NCBI RefSeq assembly: GCF_021295395.1
Contig: NZ_JAIWOU010000001.1
Span: forward strand, 809,001-873,000
DNA from: Komagataeibacter sp. FNDCR2
GTDB lineage: Bacteria; Pseudomonadota; Alphaproteobacteria; Acetobacterales; Acetobacteraceae
DNA length: 64,000 nucleotides
Direction of reading: 5' to 3'
Part shown: positions 9,203 through 19,507 of the stretch, in pieces
Position numbering within the stretch: the stretch's first letter is position 1
Layout: each line of letters starts with the position of its first letter
Translations under genes and position numbers: made by a program
Notes under the pieces: model-generated
What the model was told of the DNA's origin: nothing
Seen by the model: the letters and a program-made list of their open reading frames with translations, nothing else
The model's database searches: none

Positions 9203-9997
9203 ATGCGTATCATCACCTGGAATATCAATTCCCTTCGCCTGCGGATGCCCCTGCTCGACCGGCTGTGCCAGGATACGGCGCCCGACATGGTATGCCTGCA
9301 GGAAACCAAGGTGCCCGACGCCCTGTTTCCCATGGAATCGGTCCGGGCGCTGGGATTTGATCACGTCGTGTTCCGGGGCATGAAGGGGTATAACGGGGTC
9401 GCCATCCTGTCACGCCAGCCCGTAAGCATGCTGGAGGACGCACCCGACTGGTGCCAGCGTGGTGACTGCCGCCATATCGCCGTACGCCATGGCGCCGGGG
9501 CGGATGCGATTGATGTGCATGATTTCTACGTACCTGCTGGCGGCGATATTCCCGACCCGGTGGAAAACCCCAAATTCGCGCACAAGCTGGCCTTTATCGA
9601 GGAAGCGCGCCAGTGGTTCTCGGCCCGCGACATGCGGCGCACGGTGCTGGTGGGCGACCTGAACATCGCCCCGCTGGAACATGATGTGTGGAGTCACAAA
9701 CAGCTCCTCAAGATCGTGAGCCACACCCCGCCGGAAACCGAGGGACTGCTGAAATGGCAGGACACCGGCTTTGTCGACGCCATGCGCCACTTCGTGCCCG
9801 CCAGTGAGAAGCTCTACACATGGTGGTCCTATCGCAACCGCGACTGGCGGGCGTCCGACCGTGGGCGGCGTCTGGACCATGTGTGGATCACGCCCGACCT
9901 GCAGCCCGCCCTGCGCGGCCTGAACGTGCTGCGGGACGCGCGTGACTGGGACAAGCCATCCGACCATGTGCCGGTCATAATTGATCTGGACGTGTAG
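9203..9997 (+). CDS. xthA: Exodeoxyribonuclease III
   Basis: AP endonuclease and 3'-5' exonuclease of base-excision repair, endonuclease/exonuclease/phosphatase fold. Motifs in order: MRIITWNINSLRLR (Asn metal ligand), CLQETKV (catalytic Glu), VHDFYVPAGG, LVGDLNIAP (Asp/Asn) and the terminal SDHVPV (catalytic Asp/His pair). The length of 264 residues is normal. The start is set at the ATG giving MRIITWN; the open frame reaches back 64 codons but that segment is not conserved-looking. It is convergent with the response regulator gene, with a strong hairpin between them. Confidence 0.94.
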   Translation: MRIITWNINSLRLRMPLLDRLCQDTAPDMVCLQETKVPDALFPMESVRALGFDHVVFRGMKGYNGVAILSRQPVSMLEDAPDWCQRGDCRHIAVRHGAGADAIDVHDFYVPAGGDIPDPVENPKFAHKLAFIEEARQWFSARDMRRTVLVGDLNIAPLEHDVWSHKQLLKIVSHTPPETEGLLKWQDTGFVDAMRHFVPASEKLYTWWSYRNRDWRASDRGRRLDHVWITPDLQPALRGLNVLRDARDWDKPSDHVPVIIDLDV

Positions 9998-10001
9998 GAA
10001 G

Positions 10002-10055
10002 CTGTTTCCAGACACCCCGGAAACAGACCGGGCCGCCCGTAAGCCGGGCGGCCCG
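10002..10055. terminator. Two stem-loops between convergent xthA and response regulator genes
   Basis: First stem: CTGTTTCC (10002-10009) pairs with GGAAACAG (10019-10026). Second stem: 11 perfect base pairs, CGGGCCGCCCG (10029-10039) with CGGGCGGCCCG (10045-10055), around a 5-base loop. No T-run follows on either strand, so if it terminates it does so by hairpin strength or serves as an mRNA end block for both convergent genes. Confidence 0.7.
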
Positions 10056-10083
10056 TCAGATAACAGCCTGTAATCCGCAAGCG

Positions 10084-10803
10084 TCAGACCGGAAGCGTCT
10101 TGCCGCCTTCCGGGTCCAGGCGGTAGCCGCCCCCTTCCGTCACCAGCAGGGTCGCATTGGTGGGGTCGGGCTCGATCTTCTGGCGCAGGCGATAGATATG
10201 CGTCTCCAGCGTATGGGTGGTGACAGCCGCGTTGTAGCCCCAGACCTCGTTCAGCAGCACCTGGCGGGGCACGGGGCGGGTGCCGGCCCGGTACAGGAAT
10301 TTCAGGATGGCGGCTTCCTTCTCCGTCAGGCGGATACGGCGGTTCTTGGCCGTTTCCTGTAACAGCTTGGCGGACGGGCGGAAGATATACGGCCCGATTG
10401 CGAAGACCGCATCCTCGCTGTTTTCAAAAATACGCATCTGCGCGCGCAGGCGGGCCAGAAGCTCCGCAATACGGAACGGCTTGGCGACATAATCATTCGC
10501 CCCGGCGTCCAGCCCACGCACCACATCGGTCTCATCGTCGGAGCCGGTCAGGATGATGATGGGAATCCGCTTGCCCTTGCGGCGCAGCTCGGCGCAGAAA
10601 TCGCGCCCATCCCCGTCGGGCAGGGAAACATCCAGAATGATCGCGTCGAACCGGGCGCCCGGTGCCTGCAGTTTTTCCCAGGCCTCGGCGACGGAGCCGG
10701 CCTCGATCGCTTCAAATTCACCATCAACCTGTAGCTGTTCAACGAGCATTTGACGTAAAGTCTGATCGTCGTCCGCTATCAGTATGGGACGTGCTCCTGC
10801 CAT
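10084..10803 (-). CDS. OmpR/PhoB-family response regulator (orphan)
   Basis: 239-residue two-component regulator. The receiver domain (about residues 6-120) has the acidic pair ADDD, phospho-acceptor Asp58 in AIILDVSLPDGDG, the conserved Thr in ILTGSDDE and Lys in VAKPF. The C-terminal winged-helix domain (about 130-235) has LTEKEAAILKFLY and the recognition-helix region THTLETHIYRLRQKIEP, typical of OmpR. No histidine kinase gene is adjacent, so its partner must be elsewhere. The target genes cannot be deduced. It is divergent from the YkuD-fold gene at 10955. Confidence 0.9.
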   Translation of the reverse strand: MAGARPILIADDDQTLRQMLVEQLQVDGEFEAIEAGSVAEAWEKLQAPGARFDAIILDVSLPDGDGRDFCAELRRKGKRIPIIILTGSDDETDVVRGLDAGANDYVAKPFRIAELLARLRAQMRIFENSEDAVFAIGPYIFRPSAKLLQETAKNRRIRLTEKEAAILKFLYRAGTRPVPRQVLLNEVWGYNAAVTTHTLETHIYRLRQKIEPDPTNATLLVTEGGGYRLDPEGGKTLPV

Positions 10804-10954
10804 CGAACCCTCTTTATCACTTTAATCCCGGCCCCTTATCGGACCAGTCTCTGTCTTGCCTGTTCATGTCCGGTTCCACAACCCGTGGCATGGCACCGTA
10901 CATGGCCAGATCGGGCCGGAGATAACATAAATACGGCCCAACCCAGAGGAATTC

Positions 10955-11464
10955 ATGATACGCGCAATTTTGCAAACGAATACAGGGCTGGATGCACAAC
11001 TGCATTGCATGCGCGCAATTGTTCCGGTCATGATCGGAGCGGGCGGCATCAGAAATCAGAAAAACGAGGGCGATCATGCGACCCCCGCCGGTATTCTGCC
11101 CCTGCGGCGGGTTTTCTACCGTGCGGACCGCGTGGCATCACCAGTTTGTCAACTGCCGGTGGAACCCCTCTGCCCGCTGGATGGATGGTGCGACGACCCC
11201 ACCCATCGCGACTACAACCGCCATGTCACCCTGCCCCATCCCGCGCGGCATGAGCGGTTATGGCGCGACGATCACGTTTATGACATTATCGTCGTGCTTG
11301 GCTATAATGATGGCCCTGTTCGCCCCGGCGCGGGGTCCGCCATATTCATGCACCTGCCCCCCACGGGTGGCGGCCCGACGGAAGGCTGCATCGCCATGGC
11401 CGAGCCCGAACTGCGCCGCCTGCTTGCGGCGGGGCTGGGGGAAATCGAGGTCAGGCCGGTATAG
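10955..11464 (+). CDS. L,D-transpeptidase catalytic domain (YkuD-fold) protein
   Basis: 169-residue protein with the YkuD signature GSAIFMHLP followed by TEGCIAM: His133 and catalytic Cys145 form the nucleophile pair. Family members cross-link peptidoglycan through 3-3 bonds or attach proteins to it. Here the usual SxGC is TEGC, and no signal peptide or membrane segment is evident at the N-terminus (MIRAILQTNTGLDAQ), which is odd for an enzyme acting in the periplasm. The start has AGAGGA 5 bases upstream. The 3' end overlaps the convergent antiporter gene by 14 bases. The exact activity is unproven. Confidence 0.75.
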   Translation: MIRAILQTNTGLDAQLHCMRAIVPVMIGAGGIRNQKNEGDHATPAGILPLRRVFYRADRVASPVCQLPVEPLCPLDGWCDDPTHRDYNRHVTLPHPARHERLWRDDHVYDIIVVLGYNDGPVRPGAGSAIFMHLPPTGGGPTEGCIAMAEPELRRLLAAGLGEIEVRPV

Positions 11465-13307
11465 GGCTGTCCGCCACGGGGTGGGAAGCGCCTGCGGGCT
11501 GGGGCGGCATGAAGGTGACGATGATGTCGCCCGCCACCGGCTCGGTCTGCATCACGTCCTCGGCCGAGAAAATCCAGATCGCGGTGCCCTTGCGGATGGT
11601 CATGAACTGCATGCCCTGCCCCCCGTCCGGCCCCGCCTCGCCTTCCGGCTCCTCCACGATGGAACTGCCAAAGCGCCAGCCCCGTGCGTAGAGGGAGTCG
11701 ATCAGTGAAAAATTCCAGCCCGGCTCCCCCAGCACCTTGCCGCGCGAATCCCGGCTCAGCCCATGGTACAGATCCAGCCGGGCCACGCCGGGGCTGACCT
11801 GGAACACGCGCTGACGCCCCAGATCGGGCGCCATGCGCGCGCAGACAAGACCGTTATAGATGGCGTCGGGCGTTGCGGCGATGAGATAGTCCGCCGGGCG
11901 TTCCTCAAGGCTTTCCTGCCCTTCGACCGACAGCAGCTCCGCATTCAGCACCGGCACGCCAAAACGCGCGGCCTTGTCCAGCGCCGGGGCGTAGGTGTCC
12001 ACCAGCAGGACGGGTATGCCCCGGTCATGCAGCACGCGGGCAAGGTTGGTGGACCATGCGTTGGCCCCCATTATGGCCAAGGCCGGTTCATCGGACAGCG
12101 TCAGTCGCAGGGCGCGCGCCAGCGGGCGCAGTGAAAATCCATGCAGGATCATGGTCGATGCGATCAGGGCGAACACGGCGGGCGTGATCAGGTTGGCCCC
12201 AGGGTAGCCCGCTTCGTGCAACTGCAGGCCGACCACGCCCGACACGGCGGCGGCTACGATGCCACGCGGCGCGATCCAGCCCACGAACAGCCGCTCCTGC
12301 CACGACATGTTGGCCCCGATGGTGGACAGGAAAATGCCCAGCGGCCGCACGATGAACATGACCGTGAACGTAAGCGCCATGATGGACAGGGAAAGCTGCG
12401 ACAGGACGGTGCGCTGCAAATCCGCCGTCAGCACCACGAACAGGCAGGACACCACGATCACCCCAAGGGATTCCTTGATGCGTTGCAGCTCCGCCATGCC
12501 GGTCACATGCAGGTTGGCCAGCGCCATGCCGAACACCGTGGCCGCCATCAGCCCCGCCCCCTGCATGACGAGGTTGCACACCGCCGCCACCCCCATGGCG
12601 AAGGCCAGGATCATGGGAATGCGCAGGATTTCGGGCAGCAGATCGCGTGAGGAGAGGAATTTGATCAGCACGGCGGGAAAGATGCCGCAGCCAATCGCGA
12701 ACATGGTCGCGAACAGCAGGTGCGGCCCGATTTCCACCGCCGCGAGCGACAGGCCCGGACTGTGCGAGGGCTTGATGAGGAGACATTCCAGCACCAGCGT
12801 CGCCAGAATGGCGGCAATGGGATCGTTGACGATGGCTTCCCACCGCAGGAAAGCCGCGACCCGTGGCTGCAGCTTGGTATGGCGCAACAGCGGCAGCACC
12901 ACCGTCGGCCCCGTCACGACCACGATCGCCCCGAACAGCCACGCCGTGCCCCAGCCCAGATGCCCGACATAATGCGCCGCGGCAGAACCCAGCACCCAGT
13001 TGATGGGCAGGGCCGCCGCCGTAAGCCGCAGCACCCCTTCGCCCGATTCACGCCATTGCCGCAGGTCGAGCGCAAGCCCGCCCTCGAACACGATAAAGGC
13101 CACGGCCATGGATACGAGCGGATGGAAATAAGGCCCGATCGCCGCCGCCGGATGGAACAGCCCCAGCCCCGGACCGTAAAACAGCCCGAGCGCGAACAGC
13201 AGCACGATGGCCGGAATCTGAAACCGCCACGCCACCCATTGGGCGGCAATGCCGCCCCCCAGTACACACAGAATTCCGATCGCAAGGTTTGTGGCCTGCA
13301 TGCCCAT
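11451..13307 (-). CDS. CPA1-type sodium/proton antiporter with C-terminal nucleotide-binding (TrkA-N-like) domain
   Basis: Polytopic inner-membrane cation/proton exchanger of about 618 residues. The first 400 residues form about 12 hydrophobic segments with IVFEGGLALDL near TM3, VVTGPTVVLPLL and the WEAIVNDPIAAI stretch, which contains the acidic ion-binding residues of CPA1 proteins. IAPRGIVAAAVSG is also typical. A soluble tail follows with a Rossmann-like segment (LAIMGANAWSTNLARVLHDRGIPVLLVD), as in RCK/TrkA-N gating domains. The start is uncertain: ATG 13307 (MGMQATN) is preferred, ATG 13355 adds 16 residues. It probably sets cytoplasmic pH or Na+/K+ levels; the ion is not readable. Confidence 0.85.
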   Translation of the reverse strand: MGMQATNLAIGILCVLGGGIAAQWVAWRFQIPAIVLLFALGLFYGPGLGLFHPAAAIGPYFHPLVSMAVAFIVFEGGLALDLRQWRESGEGVLRLTAAALPINWVLGSAAAHYVGHLGWGTAWLFGAIVVVTGPTVVLPLLRHTKLQPRVAAFLRWEAIVNDPIAAILATLVLECLLIKPSHSPGLSLAAVEIGPHLLFATMFAIGCGIFPAVLIKFLSSRDLLPEILRIPMILAFAMGVAAVCNLVMQGAGLMAATVFGMALANLHVTGMAELQRIKESLGVIVVSCLFVVLTADLQRTVLSQLSLSIMALTFTVMFIVRPLGIFLSTIGANMSWQERLFVGWIAPRGIVAAAVSGVVGLQLHEAGYPGANLITPAVFALIASTMILHGFSLRPLARALRLTLSDEPALAIMGANAWSTNLARVLHDRGIPVLLVDTYAPALDKAARFGVPVLNAELLSVEGQESLEERPADYLIAATPDAIYNGLVCARMAPDLGRQRVFQVSPGVARLDLYHGLSRDSRGKVLGEPGWNFSLIDSLYARGWRFGSSIVEEPEGEAGPDGGQGMQFMTIRKGTAIWIFSAEDVMQTEPVAGDIIVTFMPPQPAGASHPVADSPIPA

Positions 13308-13391
13308 GTCCCGCGTTGTTGCAAACACCCCCGCCGCCCTGCCAGCCTTGGCCATGCAGGTATGCGATATGATCGGGGCTGTTATTTTATA

Positions 13392-14687
13392 TCAGGATTT
13401 CCGCTGCATGATGGCAGCAAAAAAACCATCCGTATGGTGTTGCCGGGGCGTGAGGCTGACCTGTCCATCGGCACTCAGGCCCGGTGGCAGGTCATCATGC
13501 ACCGAATCGGGCGCAACCAGTGAAAAATCGGGATTGCGCGCCAGGAAGGCCGCGATCTGGTCCGTGTTTTCCTCCCGCAGGACGGAACAGGTGGCATAGA
13601 CCATGCGCCCGCCGGGACGGACCAGTGTCGCGGCGCGATCCATGATGTCGGCCTGTTTCGCGCTCAGTTCCAGCAGGTCCTGCTCACGCAGGCGCAGGCG
13701 GGCGTCGGGGTTGCGCCGCCACGTGCCCGTGCCCGTGCAGGGCGCATCGACCAGCACACGGTCGAAACTGCCCGCGCGCCGCCGCGCCCAGCGGTCGCCC
13801 GTGACCAGCAGGTGGCGTTCGGCGTTATGGACACCAGCGCGGCGCAGGCGGCGCACCGCGCCCTCCAGCCGGGGTTCGGAAACATCACAGGCCACGATAT
13901 GGCCCCGGTTTTCCATGGTCATGGCCATGCCCAGCGTCTTGCCCGCCGCCCCCGCGCAGTAGTCCAGAACCCGCATGCCCGGTCGCGCGCCCACGGCGGC
14001 GACGACAAGCTGGCTGCCTTCATCCTGTATCTCGATCAGCCCGCCACGAAACGCCGCGCTGGATGTGATGGGCTGGCGGCCCGCGACACGCAGGCCCCAG
14101 GGTGACAGGGTGGTATCGGTGGCATGGATGCCTTCCGCCTCCAGCGCCGCGCGCGCCATGGCGCGGTCCGACTTGAGCAGGTTGACACGCAGGTCGAGCG
14201 TGGCCTCGCCATCCATGGCGGCAAGCTCGGCTTCCACCGCATCCCCGAACGTGCGCTCCAGCCGGGGCAGCAGCCAGTCCGGCACTTCCAGCCGAACGGC
14301 GCGCGGCATGTCCGCACTGGTCACGGGCTGGCCCCGGAGCTGGTTGTACAGGCCCTGTTCGGGGCCGGTCAGGCCCAGCGGGGCATACCGCTCCCCTGTA
14401 AACAGGGTCTGCGGGTTTTCCTTTCCGTCCGGCTCCAGCGCCATCATGGCCAGCGCCAGCATGCGCGGCGTGACCGGCACGCCGGCGCGCGTGATCCACC
14501 ACTCCAGCCGCCGCCAGTGGCGCAAAATGCGCCAGACCCGCGCCGATATGGCGCGGCGGTCGCCCCCGCCGATATAGCGCCGCTCCCTGAAAAAGGCGTT
14601 GGCCAGCGCATCGGCCGGACGCTGCGGCGTCGCCTCCATTGCGGCAAGCAGGTCAATGGCGGCGGAAAGCCGTGCGCTGGGTGTCAT
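13392..14687 (-). CDS. RsmB/NOP2-family rRNA cytosine-C5 methyltransferase
   Basis: 431-residue SAM-dependent RNA m5C methyltransferase. The SAM motif is VLDYCAGAAGKTLGMA; the two catalytic cysteines sit in DAPCTGTG (motif IV) and YATCSVLREE (motif VI), the arrangement specific to RsmB/NSUN enzymes. The N-terminal 150 residues (RPADALANAFFRERRYIGGGDRRAIS) resemble the NusB-like region of alphaproteobacterial members. The likely target is a 16S rRNA cytosine (C967 for RsmB), inferred from family. It lies upstream of the antiporter gene on the same strand with 84 bases between them. Confidence 0.88.
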   Translation of the reverse strand: MTPSARLSAAIDLLAAMEATPQRPADALANAFFRERRYIGGGDRRAISARVWRILRHWRRLEWWITRAGVPVTPRMLALAMMALEPDGKENPQTLFTGERYAPLGLTGPEQGLYNQLRGQPVTSADMPRAVRLEVPDWLLPRLERTFGDAVEAELAAMDGEATLDLRVNLLKSDRAMARAALEAEGIHATDTTLSPWGLRVAGRQPITSSAAFRGGLIEIQDEGSQLVVAAVGARPGMRVLDYCAGAAGKTLGMAMTMENRGHIVACDVSEPRLEGAVRRLRRAGVHNAERHLLVTGDRWARRRAGSFDRVLVDAPCTGTGTWRRNPDARLRLREQDLLELSAKQADIMDRAATLVRPGGRMVYATCSVLREENTDQIAAFLARNPDFSLVAPDSVHDDLPPGLSADGQVSLTPRQHHTDGFFAAIMQRKS

Positions 14688-14724
14688 GGATTATGGAACC
14701 GTTACTGTCATGAAACCGGTAGGA

Positions 14725-16242
<1,518 letters not shown>

Positions 16243-16280
16243 TCAACAGATGGCGGCTTCCCCGCGCCTCGGGTCACCGA

Positions 16281-16311
16281 CCGTTGGCGCACCCTCTTAG
16301 GGTGCGAACGG
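16281..16311 (-). other. Stem-loop between the MBL hydrolase gene and guaB
   Basis: Nested inverted repeat: outer arms CCGTT and AACGG, inner arms GCACCCT and AGGGTGC around a 3-base loop. On the transcribed minus strand it follows the stop of the upstream gene (16385) and precedes the guaB start (16227). There is no T-run after it, so it may be an mRNA end block or part of the guaB leader rather than a classical terminator. Confidence 0.45.
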
Positions 16312-16384
16312 TGCGCTGGCAAGCATTACGCGCATGCTTCGCGTTTTATATGCCGGATTGGCCGTAATCCGGCCTGACAGGCGG

Positions 16385-17170
16385 TCAGGCATGAAGCCGC
16401 AATCCGTCATACGCGGGCTCGACCCCTTCGGGCAGGTTGGCCTGCATCCAGTCCCAGTCCATGTCCGGCCCCATATGGGTCAGCACGGTGCGGCGGGGTT
16501 TTATGATGTCGCGCCAGTAGAGTACCCGCTCCAGCCACCCGTGGGAGGAATGTTCCACGCGCTGGAAGCAGTCCACCAGCCATGTATCGACTCCACGCAG
16601 CGTATCGAGCGCCACATCGTCCAGCTCCACCACGTCGGTGCAGTACGCCATCGGGCCTATGCGCAGGCCCAGCGTCTCGGTCCAGCCATGGTGCTGGCTG
16701 AACAGGTCCACCGCCATGCCCGCCATGACCTGCCTGACCGGCAGGGTAACGGGATGGGCCTGAAGGATGGGGCGGATGATGCGTGGCGGGGTCCATGGGC
16801 GGAAGGCGTAGTCGAAGCGGACCGTGATCTCATCGAGCACCTCCGCCGTGCCATAGACCGGCAATGGCCCGTTGATGACGCGGTTGACCCCCCGCAGTTC
16901 ATCAAGCCCTGCGATATGGTCGGCATGGGCGTGGGTGTACAGCACCGCGTCCACCCGGCTTATGCGCTGCGCCAAAAGTTGGGCACGCAGGTCCGGCCCC
17001 GTATCGACCAGCAGCATCCGCCCCGGCCCGTCATTTATGATGATGGACGAACGCGTGCGGCGGTTGCGGGGCTGGGCCGGATCGCACTCCCCCCAGTCTC
17101 CCGCCCCATCAGGGCCGCCGAGCATGGGCACGCCAGCGGATCCCCCGCAGCCAAGGACGATCATTTCCAT
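16385..17170 (-). CDS. MBL-fold metallo-hydrolase (PhnP-like)
   Basis: 261-residue metallo-beta-lactamase-fold phosphodiesterase-type enzyme. The metal site is HAHADH (His80, His82, Asp84, His85), with a further Asp in VDTGPDL and His in LTHMGPDMD. The N-terminus MEMIVLGCGGSAGVPMLGG is typical of the PhnP/RNase Z-like group that acts on cyclic phosphates or nucleotides. It is the last gene of the dacC-to-tatD run, 4 bases after the tatD stop; the pairing of TatD and a PhnP-like gene after metG is conserved in many alphaproteobacteria. The true substrate is unknown. Confidence 0.85.
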   Translation of the reverse strand: MEMIVLGCGGSAGVPMLGGPDGAGDWGECDPAQPRNRRTRSSIIINDGPGRMLLVDTGPDLRAQLLAQRISRVDAVLYTHAHADHIAGLDELRGVNRVINGPLPVYGTAEVLDEITVRFDYAFRPWTPPRIIRPILQAHPVTLPVRQVMAGMAVDLFSQHHGWTETLGLRIGPMAYCTDVVELDDVALDTLRGVDTWLVDCFQRVEHSSHGWLERVLYWRDIIKPRRTVLTHMGPDMDWDWMQANLPEGVEPAYDGLRLHA

Positions 17171-17174
17171 GCCG

Positions 17175-17972
17175 TCAGGCCGCGTGGCTGAACAGGCGGG
17201 TGAAATTGCGCGTGGTCATCTCGGCAAAGGCCGCGTCTTCCATCCCGCGCAGTTCCGCCAGCACGCGGGCGGTATAGGCCACGTAACCGGGTTCATTACG
17301 CTTGCCACGCCGGGGCACGGGGGCAAGATAGGGCGAATCGGTTTCCACCAGCAGGCGGTCATCGGGCACGTCGCGGGCCACGTCCCGCACCGACTGCGCG
17401 CGGTTGAACGTCGCGATACCGGAAAAGCTGATATACCCCCCCAGTTCCAGCGCCCCGCGGGCCAGTTCCTGCCCGGAGGAAAAGCAGTGGATCAGGAACG
17501 GAAAAGCCCCGTTGCGTTCGCTCTCGTCACGCAGGATCGCCAGCATGTCGTCATCCGCCTCACGGGTGTGGATCACCAGCGGCAGGCCGGTCTGGCGCGC
17601 GGCGTCGATATGCACGCGAAAACTTTCCTGCTGTAGCGGGCGGACATCCTCCTGCCCATGGAAGTAATCCAGCCCGCTTTCACCCAGCCCCACCACGCGC
17701 GGGTCATCCGCCATGGCGACAAGCGTTGCGGCGTCGGGCAGGGTTTCCTCCGCCACATGGTCGGGATGGGTGCCGATGGTGCACCATACCCGCAGGTCGG
17801 GCCGGTCCAGTTCCGCCAGCCTTTTCTGCCGCGCCGCGCATGACAGCCGGGTTCCGACCGTGACCATGCCATCCACCCCGGCCTGCCGCGCGCGGTCCAG
17901 GATTTCGGGCAGTTCCTCATCGGAAAAATGGTCGAGATGACAGTGGGAATCAGTCAGTCCCGTACGGGTCAT
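17175..17972 (-). CDS. TatD-family metal-dependent DNase
   Basis: 265-residue TIM-barrel hydrolase. Metal ligands are visible as DSHCHLDHF (His10, His12), the Glu of VGLGESGLDYF, then PLVIHTREAD and IHCFSSG (His residues), and the Asp of LVETDSPYLAP. Family members have 3'-5' DNase and AP-endonuclease activities. Its ATG overlaps the metG stop codon by 4 bases, so translation is probably coupled. The family contains several paralogues per genome, so the specific physiological role is open. Confidence 0.9.
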   Translation of the reverse strand: MTRTGLTDSHCHLDHFSDEELPEILDRARQAGVDGMVTVGTRLSCAARQKRLAELDRPDLRVWCTIGTHPDHVAEETLPDAATLVAMADDPRVVGLGESGLDYFHGQEDVRPLQQESFRVHIDAARQTGLPLVIHTREADDDMLAILRDESERNGAFPFLIHCFSSGQELARGALELGGYISFSGIATFNRAQSVRDVARDVPDDRLLVETDSPYLAPVPRRGKRNEPGYVAYTARVLAELRGMEDAAFAEMTTRNFTRLFSHAA

Positions 17973-19507
17973 GTCGCCTCCGGTTCAACATAACGGGGGA
18001 AGACGCCCTGCGGGGCGGGCAGCACGCGGCCCGCCGGCAGGGGCGTGTCGAGGGCGGCGAGATCACGCTCATCGCTTTCCACGCCAAGCTGGGTCAGCAT
18101 CCGGTCCATGCTGCCGGGCATGTAGGGCTGGAGCACGGTCGCGATGATGCGCAGGGCGTCGGCCAGCACGCGCAGCACGTCGCTCATGCGCGCGCTATCG
18201 GTCTTCTTCAGCTTCCACGGGGCCTGATGGTCGATATAAGCGTTGCACGCACGGATCACCTTCCACACTTCCTCCAGCGCGTCGGTCAGGGCCTGGCGGT
18301 CGATCTGCTCGTGCATGATCCCGGGCAGCAGGCTGGCCGGGGCCAGCAGGGCGGTGTCCTCCGCCGTGTGGGCGCCCTGCGCGGGCAGCACGCTGTCGCA
18401 GTTGCGCGCGATCTGCGACAGCGTGCGCTGGGCCAGATTGCCCAGGTCGTTCGCCAGTTCGACATTCATGCGCGAGACGATGGCCCGGCGGCTGAGGTCG
18501 CTGTCACCGCCAAAGGGCATTTCACGCATCAGGAAAAACCGGATCGGGTCCAGGCCGAAGGTATCCACAAGGTCACGCGGGTCCACCACATTGCCCAGCG
18601 ACTTGCTCATCTTCTGGCCTTCGATGGTCCACCACCCGTGCGAAAACACGCGCTCGGGCAGTTCAAGCCCCGCCCCCATCAGCAGCGCGGGCCAGTAGAT
18701 GGCATGGAAGCGCAGGATGTCCTTGCCGACCAGATGCAGGCTGGCGGGCCAGAAATCCCACCGCGCCGCCTTTTCATCCGGGTAGCCCACGGCAGAGAGG
18801 TAATTGGCCAGCGCATCAACCCAGACATACATCACATGCTTCGGGTCGCCCGGCACGGGAATGCCCCAGTTGAAGCTGGTGCGGCTGATGGACAGATCCC
18901 GCAGCCCCTGCCGCACGAAGCTTGCGACCTCGTTACGGCGGCTGGCGGGTTCGATAAAGCCGGGGCGGGTCTCATACAGTTCCAGCAGCCTGTCGCCAAA
19001 GGCGGAGAGACGGAAGAAATAGGACGGCTCCTTCACCCATTCCACGGCCGCCCCCGTGGGGGCCACCTTCTTGCCATCGGAGCCGGTGACCAGTTCATCC
19101 TCACCGTAGAAACATTCATCGCGCAGCGCGTACCAGCCTTCGTACGCGCCAAGGTAGATATGGCCGTTTTCCTCCAGCTTCTTCCACAGGGCGGATGCGC
19201 CCGCCGCGTGGCGGGGTTCGGTCGTGCGGATGAAATCATCGTACGAAACGGCCATCTTGTCGTACATGTCGCGAAAATCGGCGGCCACCCGGTCGGCAAA
19301 GGCGATGGGCTCCATGCCCGCCGCCTGGGCGGCCTGTTCCACCTTCTGGCCGTGTTCGTCCGTGCCAGTCAGGAAAAAGACATCGAACCCCGCCAGCCGC
19401 TTGAAGCGCGCAATCACGTCGGCTGCGACGGACGTATAGGCGTGGCCGATATGTGGCGCCCCGTTCACGTAATAGATTGGTGTGGTGACGTAGTAGCGCC
19501 GTGTCAT
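17969..19507 (-). CDS. metG: Methionyl-tRNA synthetase
   Basis: Class I aminoacyl-tRNA synthetase of 512 residues. The HIGH motif is at residues 19-22 (GAPHIGH) and KMSKS at 299-303; TGTDEHGQK is also diagnostic. The C-terminal tRNA-binding OB-fold found in the longer E. coli enzyme is missing, and the connective-peptide region (about 130-160) lacks the zinc-knuckle cysteines, so this is the short zinc-free form. ATGA overlaps join it to holB upstream and tatD downstream. Confidence 0.96.
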   Translation of the reverse strand: MTRRYYVTTPIYYVNGAPHIGHAYTSVAADVIARFKRLAGFDVFFLTGTDEHGQKVEQAAQAAGMEPIAFADRVAADFRDMYDKMAVSYDDFIRTTEPRHAAGASALWKKLEENGHIYLGAYEGWYALRDECFYGEDELVTGSDGKKVAPTGAAVEWVKEPSYFFRLSAFGDRLLELYETRPGFIEPASRRNEVASFVRQGLRDLSISRTSFNWGIPVPGDPKHVMYVWVDALANYLSAVGYPDEKAARWDFWPASLHLVGKDILRFHAIYWPALLMGAGLELPERVFSHGWWTIEGQKMSKSLGNVVDPRDLVDTFGLDPIRFFLMREMPFGGDSDLSRRAIVSRMNVELANDLGNLAQRTLSQIARNCDSVLPAQGAHTAEDTALLAPASLLPGIMHEQIDRQALTDALEEVWKVIRACNAYIDHQAPWKLKKTDSARMSDVLRVLADALRIIATVLQPYMPGSMDRMLTQLGVESDERDLAALDTPLPAGRVLPAPQGVFPRYVEPEAT

